Shown piece by piece: positions 25,969 through 35,020 of a stretch of DNA of 64,000 nucleotides. The notes under the pieces are model-generated. The model did not search any database. It was not told the origin of the DNA and worked only from the letters and a program-made list of their open reading frames with translations. The first letter of the stretch is position 1, and each line of letters opens with the position of its first letter. The translations under genes were made by a program, and so were the position numbers. The DNA lies in NCBI RefSeq assembly GCF_009189165.1, contig NZ_CP045118.1, positions 4,464,001 through 4,528,000 of the forward strand. The letters are read 5' to 3'. Origin of the DNA: Pseudomonas sp. SCB32. GTDB taxonomy: Bacteria > Pseudomonadota > Gammaproteobacteria > Pseudomonadales > Pseudomonadaceae.

Positions 25969-27066
25969 TCACTTGCCCGACTTCACCTGGCTCCAGGTAC
26001 GGGTGCGGATGCGCTCAAGCTTCTGCGGCAGCGGCTCCACCGAGTACAACCGGGCCTGCACCTCGGCGTTGGGGTAGACGTTGGGGTTGTCGCGCAGCTC
26101 CGCCGAGATCAGCTTGTCGGCTTCCTGGTTGGGGTTGGCGTAAGCCACGTAGTCGGAGATCGGCGCCACCACGTCCGGGCGCAGCAGGTAGTTGAGGAAG
26201 GCGTGAGCCTCTTCGACGTTCCTGGAATCCTTCGGGATCGCCAGCACGTCGAACCAGGCCGCCGCGCCTTCCTTGGGAATGCGGTACTCGATGTGGATGC
26301 CATTCTTGGCTTCCCTGGCGCGGTTGGCCGCCTGCATCGCACCGCCCGACCAGGCCAGCGCCACGCAGACATCGCCGTTGGCCAGGTCGGTGACGAACTT
26401 CGAGGAGCTGAAGTAGGTAATGCTCGGGCGCAGCTGCATCAGCAGCGCCTCGGCCTTCTTGTAGTCCTCGGGGTTGCGGCTGTTCGGCGACAGGCCCAGG
26501 TAGTGCAGCACCTGCGGGACCACTTCGGTGGGTGAATCGAGGAAGGCGACGCCGCAGGATTTCAGCTTGGCCAGGTTTTCCGGCTTGAACACCAGGTCCC
26601 AGGAATCCACCGGCGCGTTGTCGCCGAGCACGGCCTTGACCTTGTCGACGTTGTAGGCGATGCCGTTGGTGCCCCACATGTAGGGCATCACGTACTGGTT
26701 ACCCGGGTCCTTGCTCTCCAGCACCTTGAGCAGCGCCGGATTGAGGTTCTTCCAGTTCGGCAGCTTGCTCTTGTCCAGCGGCTGGAACACGCCGGCCTTC
26801 AGGTAGTTGGGCAGGAAGCCGTCGCTGGGCACCACCACGTCGTAGCCCGAATGACCGGAGAGCAGCTTGGCCTCCAGCACTTCGTTGCTGTCGTAGACGT
26901 CGTACTGCGGCTTGATGCCGGTGTCGGCCTGGAAGCCCTTCAGGGTATCCGGGCCGATATAGTCGAACCAGTTGTAGATGCGGACTTCGGGCCCGGCGCT
27001 GGCGGCGCAGGCAGTGGCGAGGGCGGAGGCGGCGAGCAGGCCGCGCAGCGCATTATTCTTGTTCAT
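25969..27066 (-). CDS. Periplasmic polyamine-binding protein (PotF/SpuD-like)
   Basis: 365 aa, substrate-binding protein of a spermidine/putrescine ABC transporter. Signal peptide at about 1-25 (LLAASALATACAASAG), then the family opening VRIYNWFDYIGPDTLKGFQADTGIK and YDVVVPSDGFLPNYLKAG. Start ATG 27066 follows GGAAGGAC. Cotranscribed with, and 84 bp downstream of, acetylpolyamine amidohydrolase, which suggests delivery or sensing of acetylated polyamines. No permease or ATPase genes are adjacent, so it must share a transporter coded elsewhere. PA1410-like. Confidence 0.92.
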   Translation of the reverse strand: MNKNNALRGLLAASALATACAASAGPEVRIYNWFDYIGPDTLKGFQADTGIKPQYDVYDSNEVLEAKLLSGHSGYDVVVPSDGFLPNYLKAGVFQPLDKSKLPNWKNLNPALLKVLESKDPGNQYVMPYMWGTNGIAYNVDKVKAVLGDNAPVDSWDLVFKPENLAKLKSCGVAFLDSPTEVVPQVLHYLGLSPNSRNPEDYKKAEALLMQLRPSITYFSSSKFVTDLANGDVCVALAWSGGAMQAANRAREAKNGIHIEYRIPKEGAAAWFDVLAIPKDSRNVEEAHAFLNYLLRPDVVAPISDYVAYANPNQEADKLISAELRDNPNVYPNAEVQARLYSVEPLPQKLERIRTRTWSQVKSGK

Positions 27067-27150
27067 GTCCTTCCCCAGGTGATGGGCCCGCGCAAAGGTT
27101 CGCGAGCCAAAATGCAAACGGGCGGACTCTCGTCCGCCCGCTTGCGTCTG

Positions 27151-28191
27151 TCAACGTGCCTTGGCTTCGTAGCCTTGCAGCACGTTCACCGCGTTGACGC
27201 CGATGGCCTCCACCGCGTAACCGCCCTCCATGATGAACAGGGTCGGAATACCCATGGCGGCGATGCGCTCGCCCATCTTCAGGTAGTCCGGGCTGTCCAG
27301 CTTGAACTGGGAGATCGGGTCATCCTTGTAGGTGTCGACGCCCAGCGAGACCACCACCGCGTCCGGCGCGTAGGCGGCGATCTTGCGGCACGCGTCTTCC
27401 AGCGCGGCGGACCAGCCGTCCCAGCCGGTGCCATGGGCCAGCGGGTAGTTGTGGTTGTAGCCTTCACCGGCGCCTTCGCCGTGCTCGTCGGCGTGGCCGA
27501 GGAAGTACGGGTACTCCACCAGCGGGTCGCCGTGGATCGAGGCGAACAGCACGTCGTTGCGGCGGTAGAAGATGTCCTGGGTACCGTTGCCGTGGTGGTA
27601 GTCCACGTCGAGAATGGCCACGCGCTTGGCGCCCTGGTCGAGGAAGGCCTGGCTGACGATGGCGGCGTTGTTCAGGAAGCAGTAGCCGCCCATGAAGTCG
27701 CTGCCGGCGTGGTGGCCCGGCGGACGGCACAGCGCGAAGGCGGTGCTGGCACCCTGGCGCATGTGGTCCTGGGCAGTCAGCGCGACCTGGGCCGAGCTGT
27801 ACACGGCCTGCCAGGTGCCGGCGGTGATCGGCGCCTCGGTGTCGAAGCTGTAGTGTCCCACTTCGCCCATCAGCGCAGTCGGGATCGGACCGTCACGCAG
27901 CAGGCGGCGCCCCGGGAAGGTAGTGGAGACCAGGTCGCCGGTGTGGCCTTCGGCCGCCCAGCGGGCCCAGGCGCCCTTGAGGAATTCGACGTAGCGGGCA
28001 TTGTGAGTGCGCAGGATCGGCTCCATGCCGAAGTCCTTGGGCTCGATGATTTCGCCCAGGTTCTGCGACTTCACGCGGGCCAGCACGGTGTCCGCGCGGC
28101 TGGGCATTTCGAAGCAGGGCTGGAGTTTGCCGTCGACCAGTTCGGACTGGCCGAAGTGCAGGCGGTGATCGTCGCTGTAAACCGTGAGCAT
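27151..28191 (-). CDS. aphA: Acetylpolyamine amidohydrolase (histone-deacetylase family)
   Basis: Zinc enzyme that removes acetyl groups from acetylputrescine/acetylcadaverine. 346 aa from ATG 28191 (GAGG upstream), matching the start MLTVYSDDH recalled for PA1409. Catalytic features of class II HDAC-like enzymes: RPPGHHAGSDFMGGYCFLNN (active-site His pair), the zinc ligands in ILDVDYHHGNGTQ and the third Asp in SLGVDTYKDDP, plus the substrate-loop Tyr near EGGYAVE. Followed by a polyamine-binding protein. P. aeruginosa has three paralogues; position supports AphA. Confidence 0.92.
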   Translation of the reverse strand: MLTVYSDDHRLHFGQSELVDGKLQPCFEMPSRADTVLARVKSQNLGEIIEPKDFGMEPILRTHNARYVEFLKGAWARWAAEGHTGDLVSTTFPGRRLLRDGPIPTALMGEVGHYSFDTEAPITAGTWQAVYSSAQVALTAQDHMRQGASTAFALCRPPGHHAGSDFMGGYCFLNNAAIVSQAFLDQGAKRVAILDVDYHHGNGTQDIFYRRNDVLFASIHGDPLVEYPYFLGHADEHGEGAGEGYNHNYPLAHGTGWDGWSAALEDACRKIAAYAPDAVVVSLGVDTYKDDPISQFKLDSPDYLKMGERIAAMGIPTLFIMEGGYAVEAIGVNAVNVLQGYEAKAR

Positions 28192-28445
28192 GAGAGTAGA
28201 CCTCGCAGGATTCTTGTTCTCGGGTGACAGGATTCTGCCCAGCCTGGGCACGGCACAGAACAGCGTGAGCGGCCAAAAGGGGATCGATATGGCCATAATT
28301 TTTGACCCTTAACCAACCGTATCGATCAACAGTTCACCACGAAACCCTCCCCCAGGGCACCCTGCCTCGCTATGCTTCAGGGAATTGCCACGGCGCGAAC
28401 CGGCGTATCCCCGGTATCAGGCCATGACCAGCGGATGAGGGGAAG

Positions 28446-30878
28446 ATGCGGGAAACCATCGCACGGGCGTGCCGTCATGCCGTGATGCTACAGGTGTTGG
28501 CGCTGATGCTGTTGCTGACCGGCATCACCACTGTGCAGGCGGACGAGCCGGCCACGGCGGCGCCGGCCTCCGCCTTCGAACTGCCGGAGCTGCCCGAAGA
28601 CGCCAGTCTGGACCAGTTGAGCGAGCGCCTGGAACTGATTCGCCAACGCGTCTCCGCCAACAGCGACGACAGTCTGCTCGCGGCACTGCGCCAGGCGGCG
28701 CTGCAGGTCCAGCTGCACGCCGAACAGAACGCCGGCGGCCTGGGCACCCGGCTCGCTCGCACCGAGGACCAACTCAAGGTCCTCGGTCCGGAAGTAGCCG
28801 GCGAAGCGGAAAAGCTCACCCGCCAGCGCAATGACCTGCAGGCGGAGCAGAAGCAACTGGCCTCCCAGGTACAGCGCGTCAACCAGGTGGTCAACGCCGC
28901 CCAGGACCTCGCCGCGCAGATCGTCAACCTGCGCCGCAGCCAGCTCAACTCGCAGATCGCCACGCGCTCCCCGCCGCCCTTCAGCCCGCGCTTCTGGTCC
29001 AGCCTGATCCGCCCCACCGACGATGACCTGGCGCGCCTGAGCGCCGTCCACCGCCAGGTTGCCGACAGCTTCGTCCAGGCGTGGCAGCCCGGCAATCGCG
29101 CGCCCTTCATCGTCTGCCTGATTGCCGCCACGCTGCTCTGGGTGCCGGGGCGCCGCCTGCTCGAGCGCCTGCTGACCAAGGTGATGATCCGCTGGATACC
29201 CGTCGGCCGGCTGCGGCGCAGCGCCCTGGCCCTGTCGGTGAGCCTGGCGACCATCGTCACCCTGGGCGGCGGGGCCGCCCTGGTCCGCGAAGGGTTGGAC
29301 TGGCGTGAACAACTCGACGGCAACATGACCAACCTGGCGGACCAGTTGCTCGCCCTGGTGATCTTCTGCACCTTCACCGCCGGGCTCGGCCGTGGCCTGC
29401 TGGCCGTACAGCGCCCCACCTGGCGCCTGCCCGACCTGCCCGACCCGGTGGCCAGGGCCCTGTCGCCCTTCCCCTGGCTGATGGCCTGGCTGCTCCTGCT
29501 GCTGGGCACCCAGGAGCGCCTGAACAGCACCAGCGGCGCCAGCCTCGCCCTGACCGCAGCAGTCAATGGCATCACTGCACTGGCCACCTCGGCACTGTTC
29601 GCCACGGCGCTATACCGCTACCGGCGCAGTAGCCGCGACGCGGGCGACTATGAAGCTTCGCCACTGACTGGCGTGATGGTCCTGGCGATTCTGTTCACGG
29701 TGCTGCTGATCCTCCTCGCGCTGTTCAGTGGCTACCTCTCGCTGGCCTATTTCCTCGCCGGCAAGCTGCTCTGGGCCAGTGTCATCTGCGCCAGCGGCTA
29801 CCTGCTGACCGCCCTCTTCGGCGACCTCTGCGTGGCCCTGCTGTCGCCCAAACACCCGATCGGCGAGCGCCTGGCACAGAGCCTCGGGGTCAATCCGCAG
29901 CACCAGGCGCAATTCACCACGCTGCTCACCGGGAGCGGCCGCACGCTGCTGGTGCTGTCGACCCTGCTGGTGGCCTTCTCCACCTCCGGCACCAGTCCGG
30001 GCGAGCTGCTGCAGGGCCTGGTGCAACTGGTGAAGAGCGGCCAGTCGCTGGGCCGCCTGAACATCGTCCCGCAGGACATCCTGCTGGCCCTGGCGACCCT
30101 GGGCGGCGGCCTGTTCGGCCTGCGCCTGCTCAAGCGCTGGCTGGCCGACGAGCTGCTGCCGGAAACCAGCATGGACGTGGGCATGCGCGCCTCGCTGGTG
30201 ACCCTGGTCGGCTACCTCGGCATGGTCATCCTGGTGCTGCTGGTGCTCTCGGCGTTGCGCATCAACCTCACCAGCCTGACCTGGGTGGTCAGTGCCCTTT
30301 CGGTGGGCATCGGCTTCGGCCTGCAGGCGATCGTGCAGAACTTCATCTCCGGCCTGATCCTGCTCACCGAGCGCCCGGTGAAGGTCGGCGACTGGGTCAG
30401 CCTGACCGGGGGCGTGGAAGGCGATATCCGCCGGATCAACGTGCGCGCCACGGAAATCCAGATGTCCGACCAGTCCACGGTGATCGTCCCCAACTCGCAG
30501 TTCATTTCGCAGAACGTGCGCAACGTGACCATGAGCAACGCGCTGGGGCTGGTCAGCATCAGCCTGACGCTGCCGCTGGATACCGACGTGCTGAAGGTCC
30601 GCGAAGTGCTGCTGGCCGCCTACGCCGAGCACGAGTCGATCACCGCCACGCCTGCCACGTCGGTGACCTTCAAGGAGCTGGGCGCCACCGGGCTGACATT
30701 GTCCGTGTCGGGCTACGTGAACAGTCCGCGAGCGGTCTCGAACACGCGCAGCGACCTGCTGTTCACCATTCTCGGGCGCCTGCGCGAGCTCGGCATCCCG
30801 CTGTCCTCACCGCAGAGCCTGGTGCTGCAACAGCCCTTGCCGGCCCCGGAGGCAGCCCCGCAGAAGGCCGGTGAATGA
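28446..30878 (+). CDS. MscS-family mechanosensitive channel with DUF3772 domain
   Basis: 810 aa. Signal peptide at about 1-32, periplasmic helical DUF3772 domain with coiled coil (about 45-190), a bundle of about 11 membrane helices, and a C-terminal MscS core: pore helix VVSALSVGIGFGLQAIVQNFISGLILLTERPVKVGDWV, then beta domain. The long N terminus resembles MscK/MscM-like channels, which protect cells from hypo-osmotic shock. RBS GAGGGGAAG precedes ATG 28446. Monocistronic: divergent from aphA, and 319 bp before the next gene. PA1408-like. Confidence 0.9.
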   Translation: MRETIARACRHAVMLQVLALMLLLTGITTVQADEPATAAPASAFELPELPEDASLDQLSERLELIRQRVSANSDDSLLAALRQAALQVQLHAEQNAGGLGTRLARTEDQLKVLGPEVAGEAEKLTRQRNDLQAEQKQLASQVQRVNQVVNAAQDLAAQIVNLRRSQLNSQIATRSPPPFSPRFWSSLIRPTDDDLARLSAVHRQVADSFVQAWQPGNRAPFIVCLIAATLLWVPGRRLLERLLTKVMIRWIPVGRLRRSALALSVSLATIVTLGGGAALVREGLDWREQLDGNMTNLADQLLALVIFCTFTAGLGRGLLAVQRPTWRLPDLPDPVARALSPFPWLMAWLLLLLGTQERLNSTSGASLALTAAVNGITALATSALFATALYRYRRSSRDAGDYEASPLTGVMVLAILFTVLLILLALFSGYLSLAYFLAGKLLWASVICASGYLLTALFGDLCVALLSPKHPIGERLAQSLGVNPQHQAQFTTLLTGSGRTLLVLSTLLVAFSTSGTSPGELLQGLVQLVKSGQSLGRLNIVPQDILLALATLGGGLFGLRLLKRWLADELLPETSMDVGMRASLVTLVGYLGMVILVLLVLSALRINLTSLTWVVSALSVGIGFGLQAIVQNFISGLILLTERPVKVGDWVSLTGGVEGDIRRINVRATEIQMSDQSTVIVPNSQFISQNVRNVTMSNALGLVSISLTLPLDTDVLKVREVLLAAYAEHESITATPATSVTFKELGATGLTLSVSGYVNSPRAVSNTRSDLLFTILGRLRELGIPLSSPQSLVLQQPLPAPEAAPQKAGE

Positions 30879-31196
30879 GCCTCGACCGTGGGTCGGCGCT
30901 CACGCCCGCGCAAGTGGGCGAACCTAGACTGAACAATGGGCCCCCGCACGGGGCCACGCCCCGCTGAGTCCGTCGTCGAGCGCAACACCGTCGGTGCCGG
31001 TGCGCTCCGATTCGGCTGGCCAGCACGCAATGCTCCCGCCCGGGACGCCGCCATTGCGTGACGACGCACCGGGCCGTCGCGCCCGGTGTGCGGCGCGGCA
31101 ATGGGTCATCCGGCATGCTCCCCCTCGCCGCCCTACTCCCTACCCGACCACCGTCGGGCCGACGCGTGCACGGTGGTCCAGCGCAGGAGTCGCGCC
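30879..31196. other. Intergenic region, no gene seen
   Basis: 318 bp of GC-rich sequence. Small inverted repeats (GGGCCCCCGCACGGGGCC near 30938; GACCACCGTCGGGCCGACG near 31146) are present but no T run, recognisable promoter or ORF of coding character. Confidence 0.6.
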
Positions 31197-32240
31197 ATGG
31201 ACGAAGCCAAACTCAATGAATTCATGGGCAAGCTGGTCACCGACATGGGCGGGGCGGCGATGCTCGCCAACATCATCCTCGGCGACGAGCTCGGCCTTTA
31301 CCGCGCCATGGCCGACAGCCAGCCGATCAGCGCCGAGACCCTGGCCGAACGCACCGGCTGCAACGCCCGCCTGGTGCGCGAATGGCTCAGCGCCCACGCC
31401 GCCTCCGGCTACATGGAGCACCACGACGGACTCTTCCGTCTGCCGGAAGAGCAGGCCCTGGCGCTGGCGGTGGAAGACTCGCCGGTCTACGTCGCCGGCG
31501 GCGCCGTGGTCGTTGCTGCGCTGTTCCATGACAAGGACAAGCTGGTGGCCGCCATGCGTGGCGACGGCGCGCTGCCCTGGGGCGATCACCATCCCTGCAT
31601 GTTCTCCGGCACGGAGCGCTTCTTCCGCCCCGGCTACCGGGCGCACCTGGTCAGCGAATGGCTGCCGGCGCTCGACGGCGTGGTCGAGAAGCTCCAGCGC
31701 GGCGCGCGAGTCGCCGACATCGGCTGCGGCCATGGCGCCTCCACGGTGATCATGGCGCAGGCCTTCCCCGACTCGCGGTTCGCCGGCTTCGACTACCACG
31801 CGCCGTCGATCGACACCGCCACCCAGCGCGCCATGGATGCCGGGGTGAGCGATCGCACGCACTTCGAGCGCGCCAGCGCCAAGGACTATCCAGGCGACTA
31901 CGACCTGATCTGCTTCTTCGACTGCCTGCACGACATGGGCGACCCGGTCGGCGCCGCCCGCCATGCGCGCCAGGCGCTCAGGCCGGGTGGCACGGTGCTG
32001 CTGGTTGAGCCCTTCGCCAACGACCACCTCGACCAGAATCTCAACCCGGTGGGCCGGCTGTACTACGCGGCGTCCACCTTCATCTGCACGCCCAACTCGC
32101 TGTCCCAGGAAGTGGGCCTGGGGCTGGGCGCACAAGCGGGCGAGGCACGTCTGCGCAAGGTCTTCGAGGAAGCCGGGTTCAGCCAGTTCCGCCGCGCGGC
32201 GGAGACGCCCTTCAACCTGATCCTGGAAGCTAGCGCCTGA
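31197..32240 (+). CDS. Class I SAM-dependent methyltransferase
   Basis: 347 aa. N-terminal winged-helix dimerisation domain (AETLAERTGCNARLVREWLSAHAASGYMEH), then a Rossmann fold with motif I VADIGCGHGASTV (near 175) and DLICFFDCLHDMGDP for motif IV. Architecture is that of O-methyltransferase-like proteins (Rv2258c type) used in small-molecule methylation. ATG 31197 has AGGAG 9 bp upstream. No neighbouring biosynthetic genes, so the substrate is open. Confidence 0.88.
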   Translation: MDEAKLNEFMGKLVTDMGGAAMLANIILGDELGLYRAMADSQPISAETLAERTGCNARLVREWLSAHAASGYMEHHDGLFRLPEEQALALAVEDSPVYVAGGAVVVAALFHDKDKLVAAMRGDGALPWGDHHPCMFSGTERFFRPGYRAHLVSEWLPALDGVVEKLQRGARVADIGCGHGASTVIMAQAFPDSRFAGFDYHAPSIDTATQRAMDAGVSDRTHFERASAKDYPGDYDLICFFDCLHDMGDPVGAARHARQALRPGGTVLLVEPFANDHLDQNLNPVGRLYYAASTFICTPNSLSQEVGLGLGAQAGEARLRKVFEEAGFSQFRRAAETPFNLILEASA

Positions 32241-32369
32241 CCTTCATCGAGCGGCGGCACACCCTTGCCAAGGGGCGCGCCGCCGCGCACAAATCGTTCA
32301 TCTACCAGTCATCACTCCGTTACAAACGCTGGCGAAACTCCCTGGCTTTCAACCTGGGGAGGTAAACCG

Positions 32370-32936
32370 ATGTTCAACAACAAAGTGTACAAAGCCGCAT
32401 CCATCGCCCTGCTCGTCGCCGGCCTCGGCGCCTGCGCCATGCAACCGCCGGTTGCCAGCAAGGAAGTCACCCCGAACAACGATGACTGGTACCTGGTGCG
32501 CACCGACGAAACCCTCTACCTGTTCGACGACGCCACCGTCTACCGCGACTACCTGGTGACCGGCAAGACCACCTACACCAAGGACGTGGGCGAGAAGGAC
32601 AAGTTCGGCCAGAACGTCGTGCTGGTCGTACGCGCCGAGGACAAGGACAAGGACGTGAAGAAGATCGCCTCCTACCAGTTCTACAAGCAGAGCCTGCCGC
32701 CGGCAGCCGGCTTCTACGGCGAAATCCGCAAGGATGGCGTGATCTATGTGGCCCAGCGCTACGGCGACATGGTCGACATGAACGGCCTGGGCGAGCCGAT
32801 CTTCCGTCACACCGAGATCGCCAGCGGCCCCAACGGCGAGCGCGTGGTCTACCTGATGCAGAAGGAAGAATCCAAGCCGGTCGCCCTGATCAGCAAGTTC
32901 CAGAAGATCTACGGCATCACCCCGGCCAAGGGCTGA
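32370..32936 (+). CDS. Predicted lipoprotein of unknown function
   Basis: 188 aa with a lipoprotein signal: hydrophobic IALLVAGLGACAM, lipobox LGAC with Cys at residue 22. The rest is soluble, beta-rich and repetitive in charge (EDKDKDVKKIASYQFYKQ). RBS GGGGAGG is 8 bp upstream of ATG 32370. Not recognised as a known domain. Likely outer-membrane tethered since the +2 residue is not Asp. Independent transcription unit by spacing. Confidence 0.82.
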   Translation: MFNNKVYKAASIALLVAGLGACAMQPPVASKEVTPNNDDWYLVRTDETLYLFDDATVYRDYLVTGKTTYTKDVGEKDKFGQNVVLVVRAEDKDKDVKKIASYQFYKQSLPPAAGFYGEIRKDGVIYVAQRYGDMVDMNGLGEPIFRHTEIASGPNGERVVYLMQKEESKPVALISKFQKIYGITPAKG

Positions 32937-33027
32937 TCCCGCAGCCGCGTCCGGCCCGACCAAGGGCCGGATGCGGGCTTTGCCACGGCGTAGACTCTGC
33001 TCATCGGCATCCGCAATGGAGGCAACC

Positions 33028-33423
33028 ATGAGCATCGAGCTGGATCACCTGCTGGTGCCCGCCGCCGACAAGCTGGCCGCGGCGCGGCAATTGGCGCAGC
33101 TACTGGACGTGCCTTGTGCGAGCGAGGGCGTCGACCCCTTCATACCGGTGTTCGTCAATGCGGGACTGACCCTGGACTTCGACCAGTGGCAAGAGCCCTT
33201 CCCCCGCCTGCACTTCTGCTTCCGGGTCAGCGACGCGGAATTCGATGCGATCCTCGGCCGCCTGCGCGACGCGGGAATCCCCTGGCGCAGCCGCGTGCAC
33301 GGGCCGGTGGATCATCAGGTCGACACGGAAAACGGCGGACGCATCCTCTACTGGAACCAGCCGGACGGCCACCAGTGGGAAATCCTCACCGTCAGTTACG
33401 CGCGCCAGGACGGCGCGGCGTGA
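33028..33423 (+). CDS. VOC-superfamily (glyoxalase/bleomycin-resistance-like) protein
   Basis: 131 aa, one vicinal-oxygen-chelate module pair: starts SIELDHLLVPAADKLAAARQ and ends GRILYWNQPDGHQWEILTV, the usual metal-ligand C-terminal strand (His and Glu). Small monomers of this type dimerise to make the metal site. RBS GGAGGCAACC precedes ATG 33028. Convergent with DUF3079 gene, 4 bp apart. Function not assignable from sequence. Confidence 0.85.
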   Translation: MSIELDHLLVPAADKLAAARQLAQLLDVPCASEGVDPFIPVFVNAGLTLDFDQWQEPFPRLHFCFRVSDAEFDAILGRLRDAGIPWRSRVHGPVDHQVDTENGGRILYWNQPDGHQWEILTVSYARQDGAA

Positions 33424-33427
33424 GGCG

Positions 33428-33640
33428 CTAGCTGGAAGGCTCCAGCTGCACGGGAATCTTCTCCGGCACTTCGATGCCCCAGTCGCCGAACTGGTACCAG
33501 TCCTCGCCGAGCATCTCCGACGGGTGCATGGTGCGGTCCGCACCATTGCCGCAGGCCAGGTTGGTGGACGGGCAGTAGCGGTCGCAACCCCAGCAGATGC
33601 GCTCGGGGTGCGGTGGATTGAGGGGGAATTTCTTGGCCAT
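33428..33640 (-). CDS. DUF3079 protein
   Basis: 70 aa, MAKKFPLNPPHPERICWGCDRYCPSTNLACGNG, with a conserved four-Cys set (C16, C19, C23, C30) able to bind metal; matches the DUF3079 family as remembered. Function unknown. The stop lies 4 bp from the stop of the convergent VOC gene. Confidence 0.85.
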   Translation of the reverse strand: MAKKFPLNPPHPERICWGCDRYCPSTNLACGNGADRTMHPSEMLGEDWYQFGDWGIEVPEKIPVQLEPSS

Positions 33641-33776
33641 GGTCAGGCCCTCGGGTTTCCTTGCGGGATTCCTGAACGCTATGCCTGTCGGACTGGCCTA
33701 CTCCTTGATCTGCGACAATTTCGCCCGGATTTCAGGCGCGGCTTTTACGCACGGCCTACTATGCGCGGCTTTCTAT

Positions 33777-34796
33777 CTATGCACGGAAGTGGCTCGGCGG
33801 CTGGCCGCTCCAGCGCTGGAAGGCATGGCGCAAACTGGCCGTTTCGCTGAAGCCGAGTTCCTCGGCGATGCGGTAGATCGGCATGTCGCCGTCCTGCAGC
33901 AGCTCCTTGGCGCGGGCGAAGCGCAGCTCGTCGAGCAGCTGCTGGTAGCTGGTCTGCTGTTGCTGCAGGTGCCGGCGCAGGCTGCGCGAGGAGCAGTTGA
34001 GGCGGCGCGCCAGTTCCTCCAGGCCCGGCGGCTCCTGCAGGCGTTCGCCGAGGATCGCGCGGACCTTGTCCAGCCAGGCGCGGCGGGCGGCCAGGTCGAT
34101 GTTCTGGCGGCGGCACTGTTCCAGCATCTCGCGGTGGGTCACGGCATCGGCCAGGGGCAGGCGCATGTCCAGCCAGGAAGCTGGGAAGCCGATGGCGCTG
34201 CGTTTGCTCCCGAAGCCCAGCTGGCAGCCAAACAGGGTGGCGTAGGCGGCGCGGCGATCCTCGGGGCCGTCATAGTCGAACTCGGCGCGCACCAGCGGCA
34301 GCGGCTGGCCGAGCAGGTCGGCACAGGCCACCTTCAGCGAGCCCAGGCACAGCTCGGTGTTGAACGGCCGCATCGACTCGGTTTCGCCATAGCCGGTGGC
34401 GACCAGCCAGGCCATGTCGCCGTCTACTTCCAGCACCAGGTGGAAGTAGGTGCCCAGCAACACCGGGTAGCTCAGGCCGATGCGCAATGCCTCGCCCAGA
34501 GTCGGTGCGGAAAGCAGCGCGTAGCCCAGCAGGCCGTAGGCGGTGATCCGTGTGCGGACGCCCAGGCGCAGGCCGAGCGCGGGCTCGCCGGCGAGATTCT
34601 GCACGTTGCCGAATACCTGCTGCTCCTGCCACGGGCTGACCAGCCGGCGCAGGTCGAGGAGATCGTCGCTGGTGATCCCGCTGCCTTCGAGGATCGACTC
34701 GCGGCTGTGCCCTTCGGACTCCATCAGCGCGACGGTCAGCGAGGTCATGTGCAGGGAGTTGAGCCAGGTGGAGCGGGAGAAGGTCAGCGGAGTCAT
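33777..34796 (-). CDS. AraC-family transcriptional regulator
   Basis: 339 aa. N-terminal half is the arabinose-binding-like domain of OruR/ArgR-like AraC regulators (about 20-210); C-terminal 100 residues hold the double HTH (PGLEELARRLNCSSRSLRRHLQ and MPIYRIAEELGFSETASLRHAFQRWSGQPP). Position next to the VWA/MoxR/cysK block suggests PA2704. Target genes unknown; it may control the divergent/adjacent genes. Confidence 0.9.
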   Translation of the reverse strand: MTPLTFSRSTWLNSLHMTSLTVALMESEGHSRESILEGSGITSDDLLDLRRLVSPWQEQQVFGNVQNLAGEPALGLRLGVRTRITAYGLLGYALLSAPTLGEALRIGLSYPVLLGTYFHLVLEVDGDMAWLVATGYGETESMRPFNTELCLGSLKVACADLLGQPLPLVRAEFDYDGPEDRRAAYATLFGCQLGFGSKRSAIGFPASWLDMRLPLADAVTHREMLEQCRRQNIDLAARRAWLDKVRAILGERLQEPPGLEELARRLNCSSRSLRRHLQQQQTSYQQLLDELRFARAKELLQDGDMPIYRIAEELGFSETASLRHAFQRWSGQPPSHFRA

Positions 34797-34973
34797 GTCA
34801 TGCCCAGGGTAGACGCGATGGCGTGCCCGTCGGTGTTACCGCGACGGGCGCAGCTCAAGGGCAGGCAAGTTGCGTGCCGGCCACGCCAGGTGGCCGGATC
34901 GATCCCCGCGCTACGGGGACTTCGACACAAGACGGGCTTTTTCCGTCCTGCCGAAAGGTTACCTTTGCGGACA

Positions 34974-35001
34974 CCAGGACGGTGCGGGCGCACCGTCCTG
35001 G
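34974..35001. repeat. 13-bp GC-rich hairpin
   Basis: CCAGGACGGTGCG / CGCACCGTCCTGG, just beyond the stop of the VWA-protein gene (20 bp). Probably the 3'-end structure of the MoxR-VWA transcript; no T run follows on the minus strand. Confidence 0.5.
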
Positions 35002-35020
35002 CGCTCAGCCGAGGGAAAGC

